DNA from: Candidatus Aquidulcis sp.
GTDB taxonomy: Bacteria > Chloroflexota > Anaerolineae > Anaerolineales > UBA4823
Length of the DNA: 64,000 nt
Assembly: GCA_020723385.1 (NCBI GenBank)
Contig: DYIZ01000007.1
Location: 16,640 to 80,639, forward strand
Direction of reading: 5' to 3'
Position numbers and translations under genes: made by a program. Below are positions 1 to 8,510 of this stretch, piece after piece. The notes under the pieces are model-generated. The model was not told where the DNA came from, ran no database searches, and worked only from the letters and a program-made list of their open reading frames with translations. Numbering within the stretch: position 1 is the first letter of the stretch; each line of letters opens with the position of its first letter.

Positions 1-904
1 GCAAATTACCCACCTTCTCATCGCGCAATTCGCAGCCTGCTACTGTTCCATCGGAATGAATCACGACATTTTCACGCATTGCGCCGCAGCGGATTGGCGC
101 CCGGCGGTTCAATAGAATTTGGTTGATCAAGTCACGCACCATCATCTCTTTGGCTCTCGAGAGAATTTCCATGGGCAAACGACTAGATTCAGGGCGAAAC
201 TGATTTCGACCTTCGCCCGAGTGGATCAGGCGGGTATAAGATTGAATGCAAGCCGGGTCGAGTGCCTGGGCATTGCGCGGGCGTCCGCGCACTAGGCTGA
301 GTTTCAAAGCATCTATGGGCAGCGTTTCCCAAACCCGGCGGATTGTCTCCTCTACGTGGATATAATTCAAGCCTGAGACACACGTGCTGCAGGTCAGGTG
401 AAGCTGGGGGTACGCCGATTTCAATGCTGCCAGAGCTTCGAAGGATGTCACGACATCCTTGAAAAGCCCAGGCGCGCCCCGTAACCGGTCGTGTTCGTCT
501 CCCCAAGCGTCAATTGAAAGGCTGATGTTTACTCTCTGGTTCGGGCACGTTCTGAGGATCTCTTCTACCTGAGACAAAATTCGAGCGGGTAAAGACCCGC
601 CCATGCAAATGCTCATATTCGCTGGGCGGCAATGGTGAACAAACCGACGGGCAACCTCGGGCAGGTCCTCACGTAGTTCCGGGCTTCCGCCCGTCAGGGT
701 AACCTGTAAAACAGGCCCGATTGATTGCGCCAGTGCATCTATTTCAGTAATGGTTAGCTCGTCCTGAACATTCCTATTCAGCTCGCGCCAGAAAAAACAA
801 TGGCCGCAGCGGGCATTACACCTGTGGGTGACATACATCATCACAAAAACAGGCATTTGTAAGCCGGGCGCCAGCATCCTTTTCGCAACTTGAAGCGAGT
901 TCAT
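1..904 (-). CDS. Radical SAM protein (3' end outside window)
   Basis: The reading frame is open from the ATG at 904 to the left edge, so about 301 residues are seen and the C-terminus is missing. Near residue 29 the product carries the radical SAM cluster motif CNARCGHC (CxxxCxxC), followed by the glycine-rich TLTGGSPEL segment expected of the SAM-binding barrel. Further on, at about residue 280, RCGAMRENVVIHSDGTVAGC resembles the start of a SPASM/twitch-type auxiliary cluster region. Such proteins bind a 4Fe-4S cluster and cleave S-adenosylmethionine; many with a SPASM-like tail modify peptides or sugars, but the substrate cannot be read here. The ATG overlaps the stop codon of the glycosyltransferase upstream (ATGA, 901-904), so the two are very probably co-translated. 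The family call is secure; the specific function is unknown. Confidence 0.85.
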   Translation of the reverse strand, partial: MNSLQVAKRMLAPGLQMPVFVMMYVTHRCNARCGHCFFWRELNRNVQDELTITEIDALAQSIGPVLQVTLTGGSPELREDLPEVARRFVHHCRPANMSICMGGSLPARILSQVEEILRTCPNQRVNISLSIDAWGDEHDRLRGAPGLFKDVVTSFEALAALKSAYPQLHLTCSTCVSGLNYIHVEETIRRVWETLPIDALKLSLVRGRPRNAQALDPACIQSYTRLIHSGEGRNQFRPESSRLPMEILSRAKEMMVRDLINQILLNRRAPIRCGAMRENVVIHSDGTVAGCELRDEKVGNL

Positions 905-1890
905 GCTCTGCTCTCACCCCGATTTCGTGAACGCAAGCGCCCGGTAAGCGTTTTCGAAAGCCCCACGAGGATACAGAGACCGCGCACCAGGTCGAGGAGA
1001 AAGGCTGTAAAAACGGCTTTGACCAGAAAAATAAACCCCTGCCTGCGATAAACAGCGAGCATACTGGAGCGGACAATCAAATAGGCGCAGGCAAATGCCA
1101 AAAATAACAGGATGCCTTCAGGCAACGGAAGCAACCATTGAGCGACGGCCATGATTATCAGGAAATATGCAAGGCAGACGGCCAGGATATTACGAGGAGA
1201 TGCATGGCGGTAACTGGATAAGCGCTCACCGAAGTTGGAGTAGAGCGAGGTGATGCAAATGCCTTTACGCAAATCGTTTAGGATCATTTTTACGAAAGTA
1301 TACGGCTTGAGATGCCTGCCGCGCGCTTCGGGAACGGCGAAAATCCGTCTGCCGCTCTGGGAGATGCGATGGCCCAATTCTGTATCTTCCCCAGGTTCAT
1401 AGGTAGAGCAGAATCCGCCTAACTCGGCGAACAGGCCTGCCTCCACCGCTCCCAGCGCAGTCCAGAATTCGTTGCGTAGATAACCAGACCGCCGGGAATA
1501 GATATAGGATACGTAAAGTTGTTTGTATTTCTGGGAGAAATTCATTCCGTGAGTATCGTCCGAATAATTCCCGACAGCCGCCTCGCTGAGGCGCTGGCGA
1601 ATCGGGGCAGTCAGCCGTTCGATTGCATTCGGCTCGACCTCTACATCGGCGTCAACAAATACCAGGATATCCCCTGTGTAGTTGGCGGCGCCTCGATTGC
1701 GCGCTTTGGCTGCTCCCTGGTGAGGGCCTTGCAAGACCTGGACTGGATACGGCGATAAAAGTTCTCGGAGATCCCCATTTTCGCCATCATCTACAACGAT
1801 AATCTCGAATGTCAAATTGGAGCGCAGAAGCGCCTGAATACAAATGGGTAGTGTATTGGCAGCACGATAAGCAGGAATAACGACACGCAT
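901..1890 (-). CDS. Family 2 glycosyltransferase, membrane associated
   Basis: A 329-residue protein beginning MRVVIPAYRAANTL, the usual GT2 N-terminus. The ATG at 1890 is preferred over a longer frame because GGAG lies about 9 nt upstream and the family fold starts right there. The GT-A fold shows a VVDDG nucleotide-binding segment near residue 36 and a metal-binding FVDADVE (DxD) near residue 85, then an EDTELGHR segment of the acceptor region. The C-terminal third has hydrophobic helices (about residues 235-300), so it probably works at the inner face of the membrane, moving a sugar from a nucleotide donor to a lipid or polysaccharide acceptor. It is translationally coupled to the radical SAM gene by a 4-nt overlap. 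The acceptor is not predictable. Confidence 0.85.
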   Translation of the reverse strand: MRVVIPAYRAANTLPICIQALLRSNLTFEIIVVDDGENGDLRELLSPYPVQVLQGPHQGAAKARNRGAANYTGDILVFVDADVEVEPNAIERLTAPIRQRLSEAAVGNYSDDTHGMNFSQKYKQLYVSYIYSRRSGYLRNEFWTALGAVEAGLFAELGGFCSTYEPGEDTELGHRISQSGRRIFAVPEARGRHLKPYTFVKMILNDLRKGICITSLYSNFGERLSSYRHASPRNILAVCLAYFLIIMAVAQWLLPLPEGILLFLAFACAYLIVRSSMLAVYRRQGFIFLVKAVFTAFLLDLVRGLCILVGLSKTLTGRLRSRNRGESRA

Positions 1891-2115
1891 AGCAATAGTC
1901 TCCAAAATAACCAATAAACTCCAGCCTGTTTGGTATTTTACCCCCTCTTTCTGCATTACGGTGAATGGGATAGGCAAGCCAAGCCCGGAGCTTCAAGGTT
2001 ACACCAGTCCTTGTGATAATTGTGAGATACCTCACTGCTACACTGGTATCTACCGGAAGCTTTGGGTTTCACGCAACACCTGGAGTGATCCACTCATAAA
2101 ACAAAGGAGGACTGA

Positions 2116-5100
2116 ATGACCACAAAAACGATGCGCTATTTATCCATTCTGATTGCTCCCCTGGCGGGGTTGGTAATTCTGGGGATTGTGCTGTTCCCCG
2201 TACAGCCCGCGGGGGCCGCCCAACCGTTGGGGATAGCCGCCCCGTTGTCTGGCGACGACGCCGGGCGCGGCGGCGACTTCCTCATTTCCACCGCCGAGGA
2301 TTATCAGATGTCCGCGGACATTGCCTATAATCCTGACGATGATGAATACCTGATCGTGTGGGCAGATCAGCGCGACGGCGCAACCACCTATACTGACATT
2401 TACGGCCAAATCTACTCGGCTCAGGGCTTCCCCCAGGGTGAGCCGATACCCATTGAAACTGACGTCAACGATCAGGATTATCCTTCTGTCGCATACAATA
2501 CAACCGATAACGAGTATCTGGTTGCCTGGCAAGACAAGGCAGCCTCTAATAATACCCTGATCGCCGCACGGCGTGTCACGGCAGATGGCGTCCCGAATGC
2601 GACCAAGCTTCTCTATGGTGTGACCACCCTTTATGAACACACCATGCCAGTCCTGGTTTACGATCCAAATGCCAACCACTATCTGCTCGTGTGGTGGAAT
2701 AGCACGGATGCCAATATCGAGGGTGCTATTCTGACGCCTGATGGCCTGGCCGTTGGCGGTTTGTTGATGATTGCCAATGACGGCCAATATCCTAAGGTGG
2801 CCTACAACAGCCATACTTTTAGCTATCTTGTTATCTATTTCAGCGGCGGCGATATCTACAGCCAACCGATTGCCGGTGATGGCAGTTTGGCTGGCGCCGC
2901 TTCAATCGTCGTGGATGATCCACCCGGGCTTCATTCGTATGAGTTGGCGTTCGATTCGCATGACCATGAATACCTGGCCGTTTGGACCGACACTCGCAAC
3001 AGCGCCGAGTTGGATGTTTTTGCCCGGCGGGTGGGTGAGAACGGCAGCAGCCTGGGCAGTGTCATTACCATTGCCGATGCTCCCGAAGAGCAGTATTACC
3101 CGGTTGTGGTCTACAATCCCAATGTCAACCAATATCTGGTGGTGTGGTACGATTTTCGCAATTCCGTCGCCAGCGGGGGCGATATTTACGGACAACGATT
3201 AAAAGGCGATGGCAGCCTGGCTGAACAGGGCAACTTTGCCATAAGCAATAGACCAGGTGTCCAGCAGAATCCGGTTGCGGCCTTCAGCACAGTTTCCAAT
3301 CAATACCTGGTTGTTTGGGAAGATGGACGCGCCAGCGACTATACCTATGATCTCTACGGACAGCGGCTGCACTGGCTGGGTATCCCGATCTCCTATGAGT
3401 TCATCGTCACGACTGCCCTCGATGTTCAGGAGGAACCCGCGATAGTGTTTAACTCGATCACCCGGGAGTATCTCGTTGCCTGGGCTGATGACCGCGACGC
3501 AGATGGCGAGATGGATATTTGGGGCCAACGTTATACGGATGATGGCATCCCCTTGGGTGAAAATATAGCCATCCGCGTCGAGCCGGGGAACGAAACCCAT
3601 CCACGCCTAGCGTTCGACATTCATCACAACACCTATCTCATCGTTTGGGATGATGAAACCGAAGGCGACATCGAGGGCTACATCCTCGCTTCCGATGGCG
3701 CCCCAATCGGCGACGCCTTCAATGTTTCGGATGGGAGCGATGTGCGCGGCTATCCAGATGTCGCTTTTGGGGATAACGCCGAAGAATATCTGGTTGTATT
3801 TCAGCTTCAGATCGGGGGACAATGGAACATTTATGGTCGTCGCGTCTCGGTTGATGGTTCGCGGCCCGGCAAGGAATTTGCCATTACGAATGCCGAAAGC
3901 GATCAGTTGTACCCGGTAGTTATCTACAACCCGGTCGAGGACGAATTTTTGGCAGCCTGGAGCGACACATCGAACGACGCCGGCGACATCTCCGCCCGCC
4001 GGGTACACCCAACCGAGACGATGTGGGACAAATTCGCCGTTTCCACCGCCGCCGACGCTCAATCTTATCCCGCGCTGGCCTACAACGGCGCCGACAACGA
4101 ATACCTGGCAGCCTGGCATGATTACCGCAACTCGGGCGCAACCGCAGCCGATGTTTACGGCCAGCGCCTGGGCAATACCGGCAGCCTGTTAGGCGGTAAC
4201 TTCGCCATTTCGGCTGCCAGCGGCGACCAGCAATATCCGCACATCAGTTATATCGCCTCCAACAATCGTTATTCAGTGCTCTGGCAGGATAATCGCAACG
4301 TTCCCACCGGATGGGATCTCTACGGCCAATGGGTGTTGGCTGATGGCAGCCTGGCTGGATTCAACCTGCCTTTCTTCAGCTACTCCGGCTGGCAAACCCG
4401 GCCCACGGGTGCGTATAATACTTTCCTTGATCAGGGCTTTACCGTTTGGCAAGATGGGCGTAATGGTGCGGCGTATAAAATCTATGGCCGCCAGGCGGTT
4501 GTTGATCTCGAACCCCCGGAGGCAGCCTTCAACTACATTCCCAGCGTCGGTGATACCAATACCGTATTTGTTTTCAACGCTTCGCCCAGCTACGACAACG
4601 CCACCCCCTCCGGAGCGCTGATCGTGCGCTGGGATTGGGAGAGCGACGGCGTGTACGACACCGGCCTGAGTCTCTCGAAATGGATGACGCACACTTACGA
4701 CACACCAGGCGTGTACAACATCACCCTGGAAGTGCGCGACCTGGCCTGGCTGACGGATACCGTTATTCATGCAATCACCGTTCTAACACCCACGGCCAAT
4801 ACCCCGCCCACCGCGACGCTGACGGTCTCACCCTCACTGATTTTGGCCGGCGACGAATTGACTTTCGACGCCACAGCTTCCACCGATGTTGAGACCCCCG
4901 TCAGCCTGCAAGCCCGCTGGGATTGGGAAGACGATGGCGTTTGGGACACAGCTTTCACCGGAGTATTGACCTCTACCCATGAATACACCGTTGCCGGGGA
5001 TTATACGATCCGGGTCGAGGTCAAGGATGCGGGAGGGCTGGTCGGGTCAGCCTCTGTGAATATCACCGTTCTTCCGGGCGGGCTTGTCACCATGAAGACA

Positions 5101-5376
5101 TCGCCTTCCGCGGCCATGCTGGTTGCAGGCCACTCGATCCAGTTTGGCGTTGTCGGCTGGGATATATATGGCAACGAGATCGGCAACCCGCCGGTAATTT
5201 GGTCGGTTGCGGACCCGCTAGCCGGGACAATTGACGCCAACGGGCTTTTCACCGCCACACTGACCGCAGGAACGTACCCCGATGCCATCCTGGCCCAAAG
5301 CGGGGTGGTGACGTGTACCACCACGGTGGTTGTCTATTGGCCGTACCAGGTGTATTTGCCGGTGGTGGTCCGGTAG
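2116..5376 (+). CDS. Secreted repeat protein with PKD and Ig-like domains
   Basis: A 1086-residue exported protein with a strong AAAGGAGG ribosome site ahead of the ATG. Residues 1-35 form a signal peptide. From about residue 40 to 795 there are about 14 repeats of roughly 50-60 residues built on the pattern YPxVAYNxxxNEYLVVWxD...DIYGQR..DGS, a beta-rich, probably propeller-like array. Two PKD domains follow (about 800-890 and 895-985, each with a WDWE.DGVWDT-like strand), then a bacterial Ig-like (Big2-type) domain. The last residues are VYLPVVVR, the same C-terminal signature as three other exported proteins in this window. Likely located outside the cytoplasmic membrane, perhaps in adhesion or glycan binding; the ligand is unknown. 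It stands alone and ends at a strong terminator shared with the convergent polymerase gene. Confidence 0.85.
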   Translation: MTTKTMRYLSILIAPLAGLVILGIVLFPVQPAGAAQPLGIAAPLSGDDAGRGGDFLISTAEDYQMSADIAYNPDDDEYLIVWADQRDGATTYTDIYGQIYSAQGFPQGEPIPIETDVNDQDYPSVAYNTTDNEYLVAWQDKAASNNTLIAARRVTADGVPNATKLLYGVTTLYEHTMPVLVYDPNANHYLLVWWNSTDANIEGAILTPDGLAVGGLLMIANDGQYPKVAYNSHTFSYLVIYFSGGDIYSQPIAGDGSLAGAASIVVDDPPGLHSYELAFDSHDHEYLAVWTDTRNSAELDVFARRVGENGSSLGSVITIADAPEEQYYPVVVYNPNVNQYLVVWYDFRNSVASGGDIYGQRLKGDGSLAEQGNFAISNRPGVQQNPVAAFSTVSNQYLVVWEDGRASDYTYDLYGQRLHWLGIPISYEFIVTTALDVQEEPAIVFNSITREYLVAWADDRDADGEMDIWGQRYTDDGIPLGENIAIRVEPGNETHPRLAFDIHHNTYLIVWDDETEGDIEGYILASDGAPIGDAFNVSDGSDVRGYPDVAFGDNAEEYLVVFQLQIGGQWNIYGRRVSVDGSRPGKEFAITNAESDQLYPVVIYNPVEDEFLAAWSDTSNDAGDISARRVHPTETMWDKFAVSTAADAQSYPALAYNGADNEYLAAWHDYRNSGATAADVYGQRLGNTGSLLGGNFAISAASGDQQYPHISYIASNNRYSVLWQDNRNVPTGWDLYGQWVLADGSLAGFNLPFFSYSGWQTRPTGAYNTFLDQGFTVWQDGRNGAAYKIYGRQAVVDLEPPEAAFNYIPSVGDTNTVFVFNASPSYDNATPSGALIVRWDWESDGVYDTGLSLSKWMTHTYDTPGVYNITLEVRDLAWLTDTVIHAITVLTPTANTPPTATLTVSPSLILAGDELTFDATASTDVETPVSLQARWDWEDDGVWDTAFTGVLTSTHEYTVAGDYTIRVEVKDAGGLVGSASVNITVLPGGLVTMKTSPSAAMLVAGHSIQFGVVGWDIYGNEIGNPPVIWSVADPLAGTIDANGLFTATLTAGTYPDAILAQSGVVTCTTTVVVYWPYQVYLPVVVR

Positions 5377-5408
5377 TTTTCTTCCTGGGTTTTTGATTCT
5401 GTTATGCT

Positions 5409-5444
5409 AAACCGGCCTTGCGGCGAGAGTCGCAAGGCCGGTTT
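5409..5444. terminator. Bidirectional intrinsic terminator
   Basis: A perfect 14-bp inverted repeat (AAACCGGCCTTGCG and its complement) with an 8-nt loop lies between two converging genes. Each strand ends the stem in three T residues, so it can terminate the secreted-protein gene on the plus strand and the polymerase operon on the minus strand. Confidence 0.85.
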
Positions 5445-5467
5445 GTTGAAGTAGCAGCTTAAAATTT

Positions 5468-8400
5468 TCAGCCCAGCCCCACCAGCAGCCGGCCGTCTAC
5501 ATCTTCCAAACGGTCCACTTCGCCGCTGGCGGCGGCGCGGGCGAAAACGATGCCGGGGCGTTTCGCCCGCCGCGCCCGAGCCAGCACATTCAAGCTGGCC
5601 GGGTCGCTGCGTTTCAGCACGTCTCCCAGTATCTGGTCGTTTTGCACGTTGAGCTGGGCGAAACCCTGGCGCGCTCCGGCCACGCCGGCAACCATTTCGT
5701 CTGGCGTGAGACCTTGTGCGTAGTTACGCCGCACGACGACCGGTTTCCCGGACGCGTCGGTAGTCACGCCGCGCACGCCCACCACCATGTGCAGCGTCCG
5801 CCTGGCCCACGGGCGGGCGCGGGCGTCCAGAAGCTGCGGGCCAAGATCGAGACTGAGATAATCCGTTGAAGCCAGGATTTGTTCGGTCAACTCATCGGTG
5901 TATGCCTCCCACTGGGCGGGGTCGTTCCCATCGGGCGGGGGGGACAGCTTCAGGCTGCCGCCGATGAACGGGCTTAGCGAAGCCCCCGATGCCTGGGCAG
6001 CCTCGTATCCGTATCGAACCAGCCGTTCCAGAGTTTCCAAAGTTGACGGGATTCCCTTTCGGCTGAGTGTCATCTCGAGGAGATCAGCTATCGCGCCTTG
6101 GGTGAGAACAGCCCCGAAAGCGGTATCCTCAATCTCGAGGATTTCTGCAATCTCCTTGCGCCCGTCCGGGTTCAGCGAGCGGTAAGCCAGCCCCCAGATG
6201 ACTTCGGCAGACGGCAGGAGAGTCTTGACCAGGGAAGGATCGTGCGCTAGATGCCCGGCCACCGAGAGCAGCTCTTTCGCCTCCTGCTGTCCGCCATCTG
6301 TCAGCGGGAGATAGAAGGCGACCTGATCGCCGTCGAAGTCGGTGTTCATCCAGCGGCATACGACGGGGTTGAGACGGATAGCCCGGCTGGGATCTCTCAC
6401 CGGGTGAAAGGCGAGCATGGCCGTGGGGGAGAGGGCTGGCGCCCGGTAGATCACCAGCCACGAGCGGGACAGGATTTCGTCGAGTATCTGGACCGCCTGG
6501 GGGTTGTCGGGATGAGCCAGGGCTTCGCCTTTCAATTCACGAACTACCAATGGGCCAAACAGCTTCCAGCACAACTCTTCAGGGAAGCCGACTTGATCCA
6601 GATGCAGGTCCACGCCTGGCGCGGCCACCGAGCGCCCGCTGAAAAGCTGCGGTTCCTCGAAGCGCAGAACTTCTGGCGGGAGCAGCGCCTCGAAATAGGC
6701 ATTCAGCGTGCTTTCCAGGCGGATCTCGGCCTCCCGCGCCAGCCGCTCGGGAACCCGGCTGGAGAGCATCCGCGCCAACCGGGCATTGGCTTCGACCAGT
6801 TGGGCGGCTTCCGGGCTGCTTTTCTCACCTTCGAGCATTCCCACTGCCGACAGCAGACGCTCGTGCAGCCAGGGGTGCGGCATTGGGCGGGCCAGTTCGA
6901 GAGTCTCCCCATTGGGTGGGGCGAACCCGAAGGTTAATTGGCCATCGGTCAGCTCGGCGTGGATTCCGGCCGCTTGCAGGCGGGAGGCCAGGTCGGTGAA
7001 CATTGGCGAGGGGAAGCCGGCCTGGGCGATTTTGCCTTTGGCGGCCCGTTGGGCTAACGCAGCGGCATCTGGCCGGCGGGAAGAGCGGGTGTTCAGGGCT
7101 TCTCGCAAGTTGCTGATCGCGCCCAGATTACGCAGAGTGGTGTATTCGGGTTCACTCAAAATTTGATCGCGGGATTGATCCACCGTGGCCCAGATTTTGT
7201 CTTTGACCAGATGGGCCAGGCGGCTCCAGTACACCCACCCGATGGCGCTGGGGCGCTCCAGCGGCGCGCCGTTTTTTCCCCGGAGGAGCGTCTCCATCCC
7301 GGTTTCCGGCAGCCCCGCCTGGATGAGCCGCTGGCGCAGCTCGTTGGGGGCGGGGGCGTGGAACGGCGGGACGATGGCGGGAGCGCCATCCAGCCGGGCA
7401 ATGCGGCTCATCACGGCCTCGCGCACCTGGCCGATGTGCATGCGGGTTCGCAGGCCGGGGAAATTGTAGATCAGCTCGACGGGCGTGCCATCCGGCAGAT
7501 GCGGCATTTGATCGTCGGGGAGGATGTAACTGACCACGCCCTTTGCGCCGTGCCGGTTGCTGATCTTGTCGCCCGGCTCGACCGGGAAGGGGTCGTTCAT
7601 CCGGCGGGCCGCCGACTCACTGAGAATGATGCCATCCTCGGAAACGCCCGGCCCCCAGGCAATGAAGGCTGTCAGCAGGCTGCGCCCGCACCAAAAGTCG
7701 GGAGCGTCCGGCTCGTTGCCGGTCTGCACCCAGGCTGGCTCGGGGTGGTTGGGGACGATGGCCTGGCGCATCATATTGGCGGCCATCAGCAGCCGGTTGG
7801 GATCGTTGTTTTCGAGGAAGGGCAGCATCGAGGCGGATAACCCCAGCCCGGCCTCGGGGCGCTCGTCCACCACGATCAGCCGCCCGCCGCGAATCTCGGC
7901 CCCGATGGCGACGGTGAAGATGCGTCCGATGTACGGGCCTTCGGGCGTCTCAAAAGGGCAAACGCGCCCTTTCTCTTCGGGAGCGACCACTCTGGCGGTA
8001 CCGGACAGCGCTCCCCGGGTTGGGATGATCAACCGCCGCAGGTGGGTATGCCGGCTGAGCCAGTTGGTTGTATCCAATCGTTGGGATTTGGCCTGGAGGA
8101 ACTCGTTGAGCCAGCGGTCGAGGGGCAGCCAGGCGCGCAGGATCTCATTGTCCCACGCCACACCGTTGGAGGCCTGCCCGAGCTGATCCAGAATATGACT
8201 GAATAGCTGTTCGCCAACGCAGGCGACCTCGGCTGCATCCAGCGGATGATCGGAAACCGTGGGGATAACGATGCGTGGTTCGCCATCCAGATAGAAGATG
8301 CCAGAGTCGTCTGGGGAGGGGATCGCCGGGTAGCCGGCTTGCACCCCGCCGGACAGCTCGATTTGGATGTGGCAGGTCTGAGGGCTATCCTCGGTGACCG

Positions 8401-8506
8401 AGTAACCGGCCAGCGGCAGGCGCTCGGCCAGCAGTTGGGGCAGGCGGTCGGATATGAATTGTTCGAATGACGCTTTGTGCCAGGGCGTCGAGGGATTGAT
8501 GGTCAT
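5468..8506 (-). CDS. Single-chain beta/beta-prime RNA polymerase core homologue
   Basis: A 1012-residue protein joining the two catalytic double-psi beta-barrel regions of RNA polymerase, in the order beta then beta-prime. Beta half: CPFETPEGP (183-191), ASMLPFLENND (225-235), SEDGIILSE (289-297), GDKISNRHGAKGVVS (312-326, both active-site lysines kept) and TRMHIGQ (354-360), then LAHLVKDKIWA (430-440). Beta-prime half: a clamp-helix-like coiled coil (about 565-610), SGRSVAAPG (623-631), IYRAPALSP (686-694), the catalytic loop NTDFDGDQ (721-728, all three Asp kept), a GAS segment near 841, an F-loop-like stretch (893-918) and half a bridge helix (928-956). Missing: the beta flap, the beta C-terminal switch region, the beta-prime zinc modules, rudder and trigger loop, and everything after the bridge helix. 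Beta plus beta-prime normally exceed 2500 residues. The ATG at 8506 has AGGAG 9 nt upstream, inside the end of the sigma gene, 4 nt after its stop. Family assignment is firm; catalytic activity is inferred. Confidence 0.93.
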   Translation of the reverse strand: MTINPSTPWHKASFEQFISDRLPQLLAERLPLAGYSVTEDSPQTCHIQIELSGGVQAGYPAIPSPDDSGIFYLDGEPRIVIPTVSDHPLDAAEVACVGEQLFSHILDQLGQASNGVAWDNEILRAWLPLDRWLNEFLQAKSQRLDTTNWLSRHTHLRRLIIPTRGALSGTARVVAPEEKGRVCPFETPEGPYIGRIFTVAIGAEIRGGRLIVVDERPEAGLGLSASMLPFLENNDPNRLLMAANMMRQAIVPNHPEPAWVQTGNEPDAPDFWCGRSLLTAFIAWGPGVSEDGIILSESAARRMNDPFPVEPGDKISNRHGAKGVVSYILPDDQMPHLPDGTPVELIYNFPGLRTRMHIGQVREAVMSRIARLDGAPAIVPPFHAPAPNELRQRLIQAGLPETGMETLLRGKNGAPLERPSAIGWVYWSRLAHLVKDKIWATVDQSRDQILSEPEYTTLRNLGAISNLREALNTRSSRRPDAAALAQRAAKGKIAQAGFPSPMFTDLASRLQAAGIHAELTDGQLTFGFAPPNGETLELARPMPHPWLHERLLSAVGMLEGEKSSPEAAQLVEANARLARMLSSRVPERLAREAEIRLESTLNAYFEALLPPEVLRFEEPQLFSGRSVAAPGVDLHLDQVGFPEELCWKLFGPLVVRELKGEALAHPDNPQAVQILDEILSRSWLVIYRAPALSPTAMLAFHPVRDPSRAIRLNPVVCRWMNTDFDGDQVAFYLPLTDGGQQEAKELLSVAGHLAHDPSLVKTLLPSAEVIWGLAYRSLNPDGRKEIAEILEIEDTAFGAVLTQGAIADLLEMTLSRKGIPSTLETLERLVRYGYEAAQASGASLSPFIGGSLKLSPPPDGNDPAQWEAYTDELTEQILASTDYLSLDLGPQLLDARARPWARRTLHMVVGVRGVTTDASGKPVVVRRNYAQGLTPDEMVAGVAGARQGFAQLNVQNDQILGDVLKRSDPASLNVLARARRAKRPGIVFARAAASGEVDRLEDVDGRLLVGLG

Positions 8507-8510
8507 TGGA

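Noticed and set aside
2140..2865. Open frame of 241 codons antisense to the secreted repeat protein
   Set aside because: Its periodic character simply reflects the repeats on the coding strand.
5468..8506. Interpretation of the polymerase gene as a phage or decayed rpoB/rpoC copy
   Set aside because: No phage genes are nearby, the frame is intact over 1012 codons and the catalytic Asp triad and both lysines are kept, so decay is unlikely; transfer from a mobile element in the past cannot be excluded.
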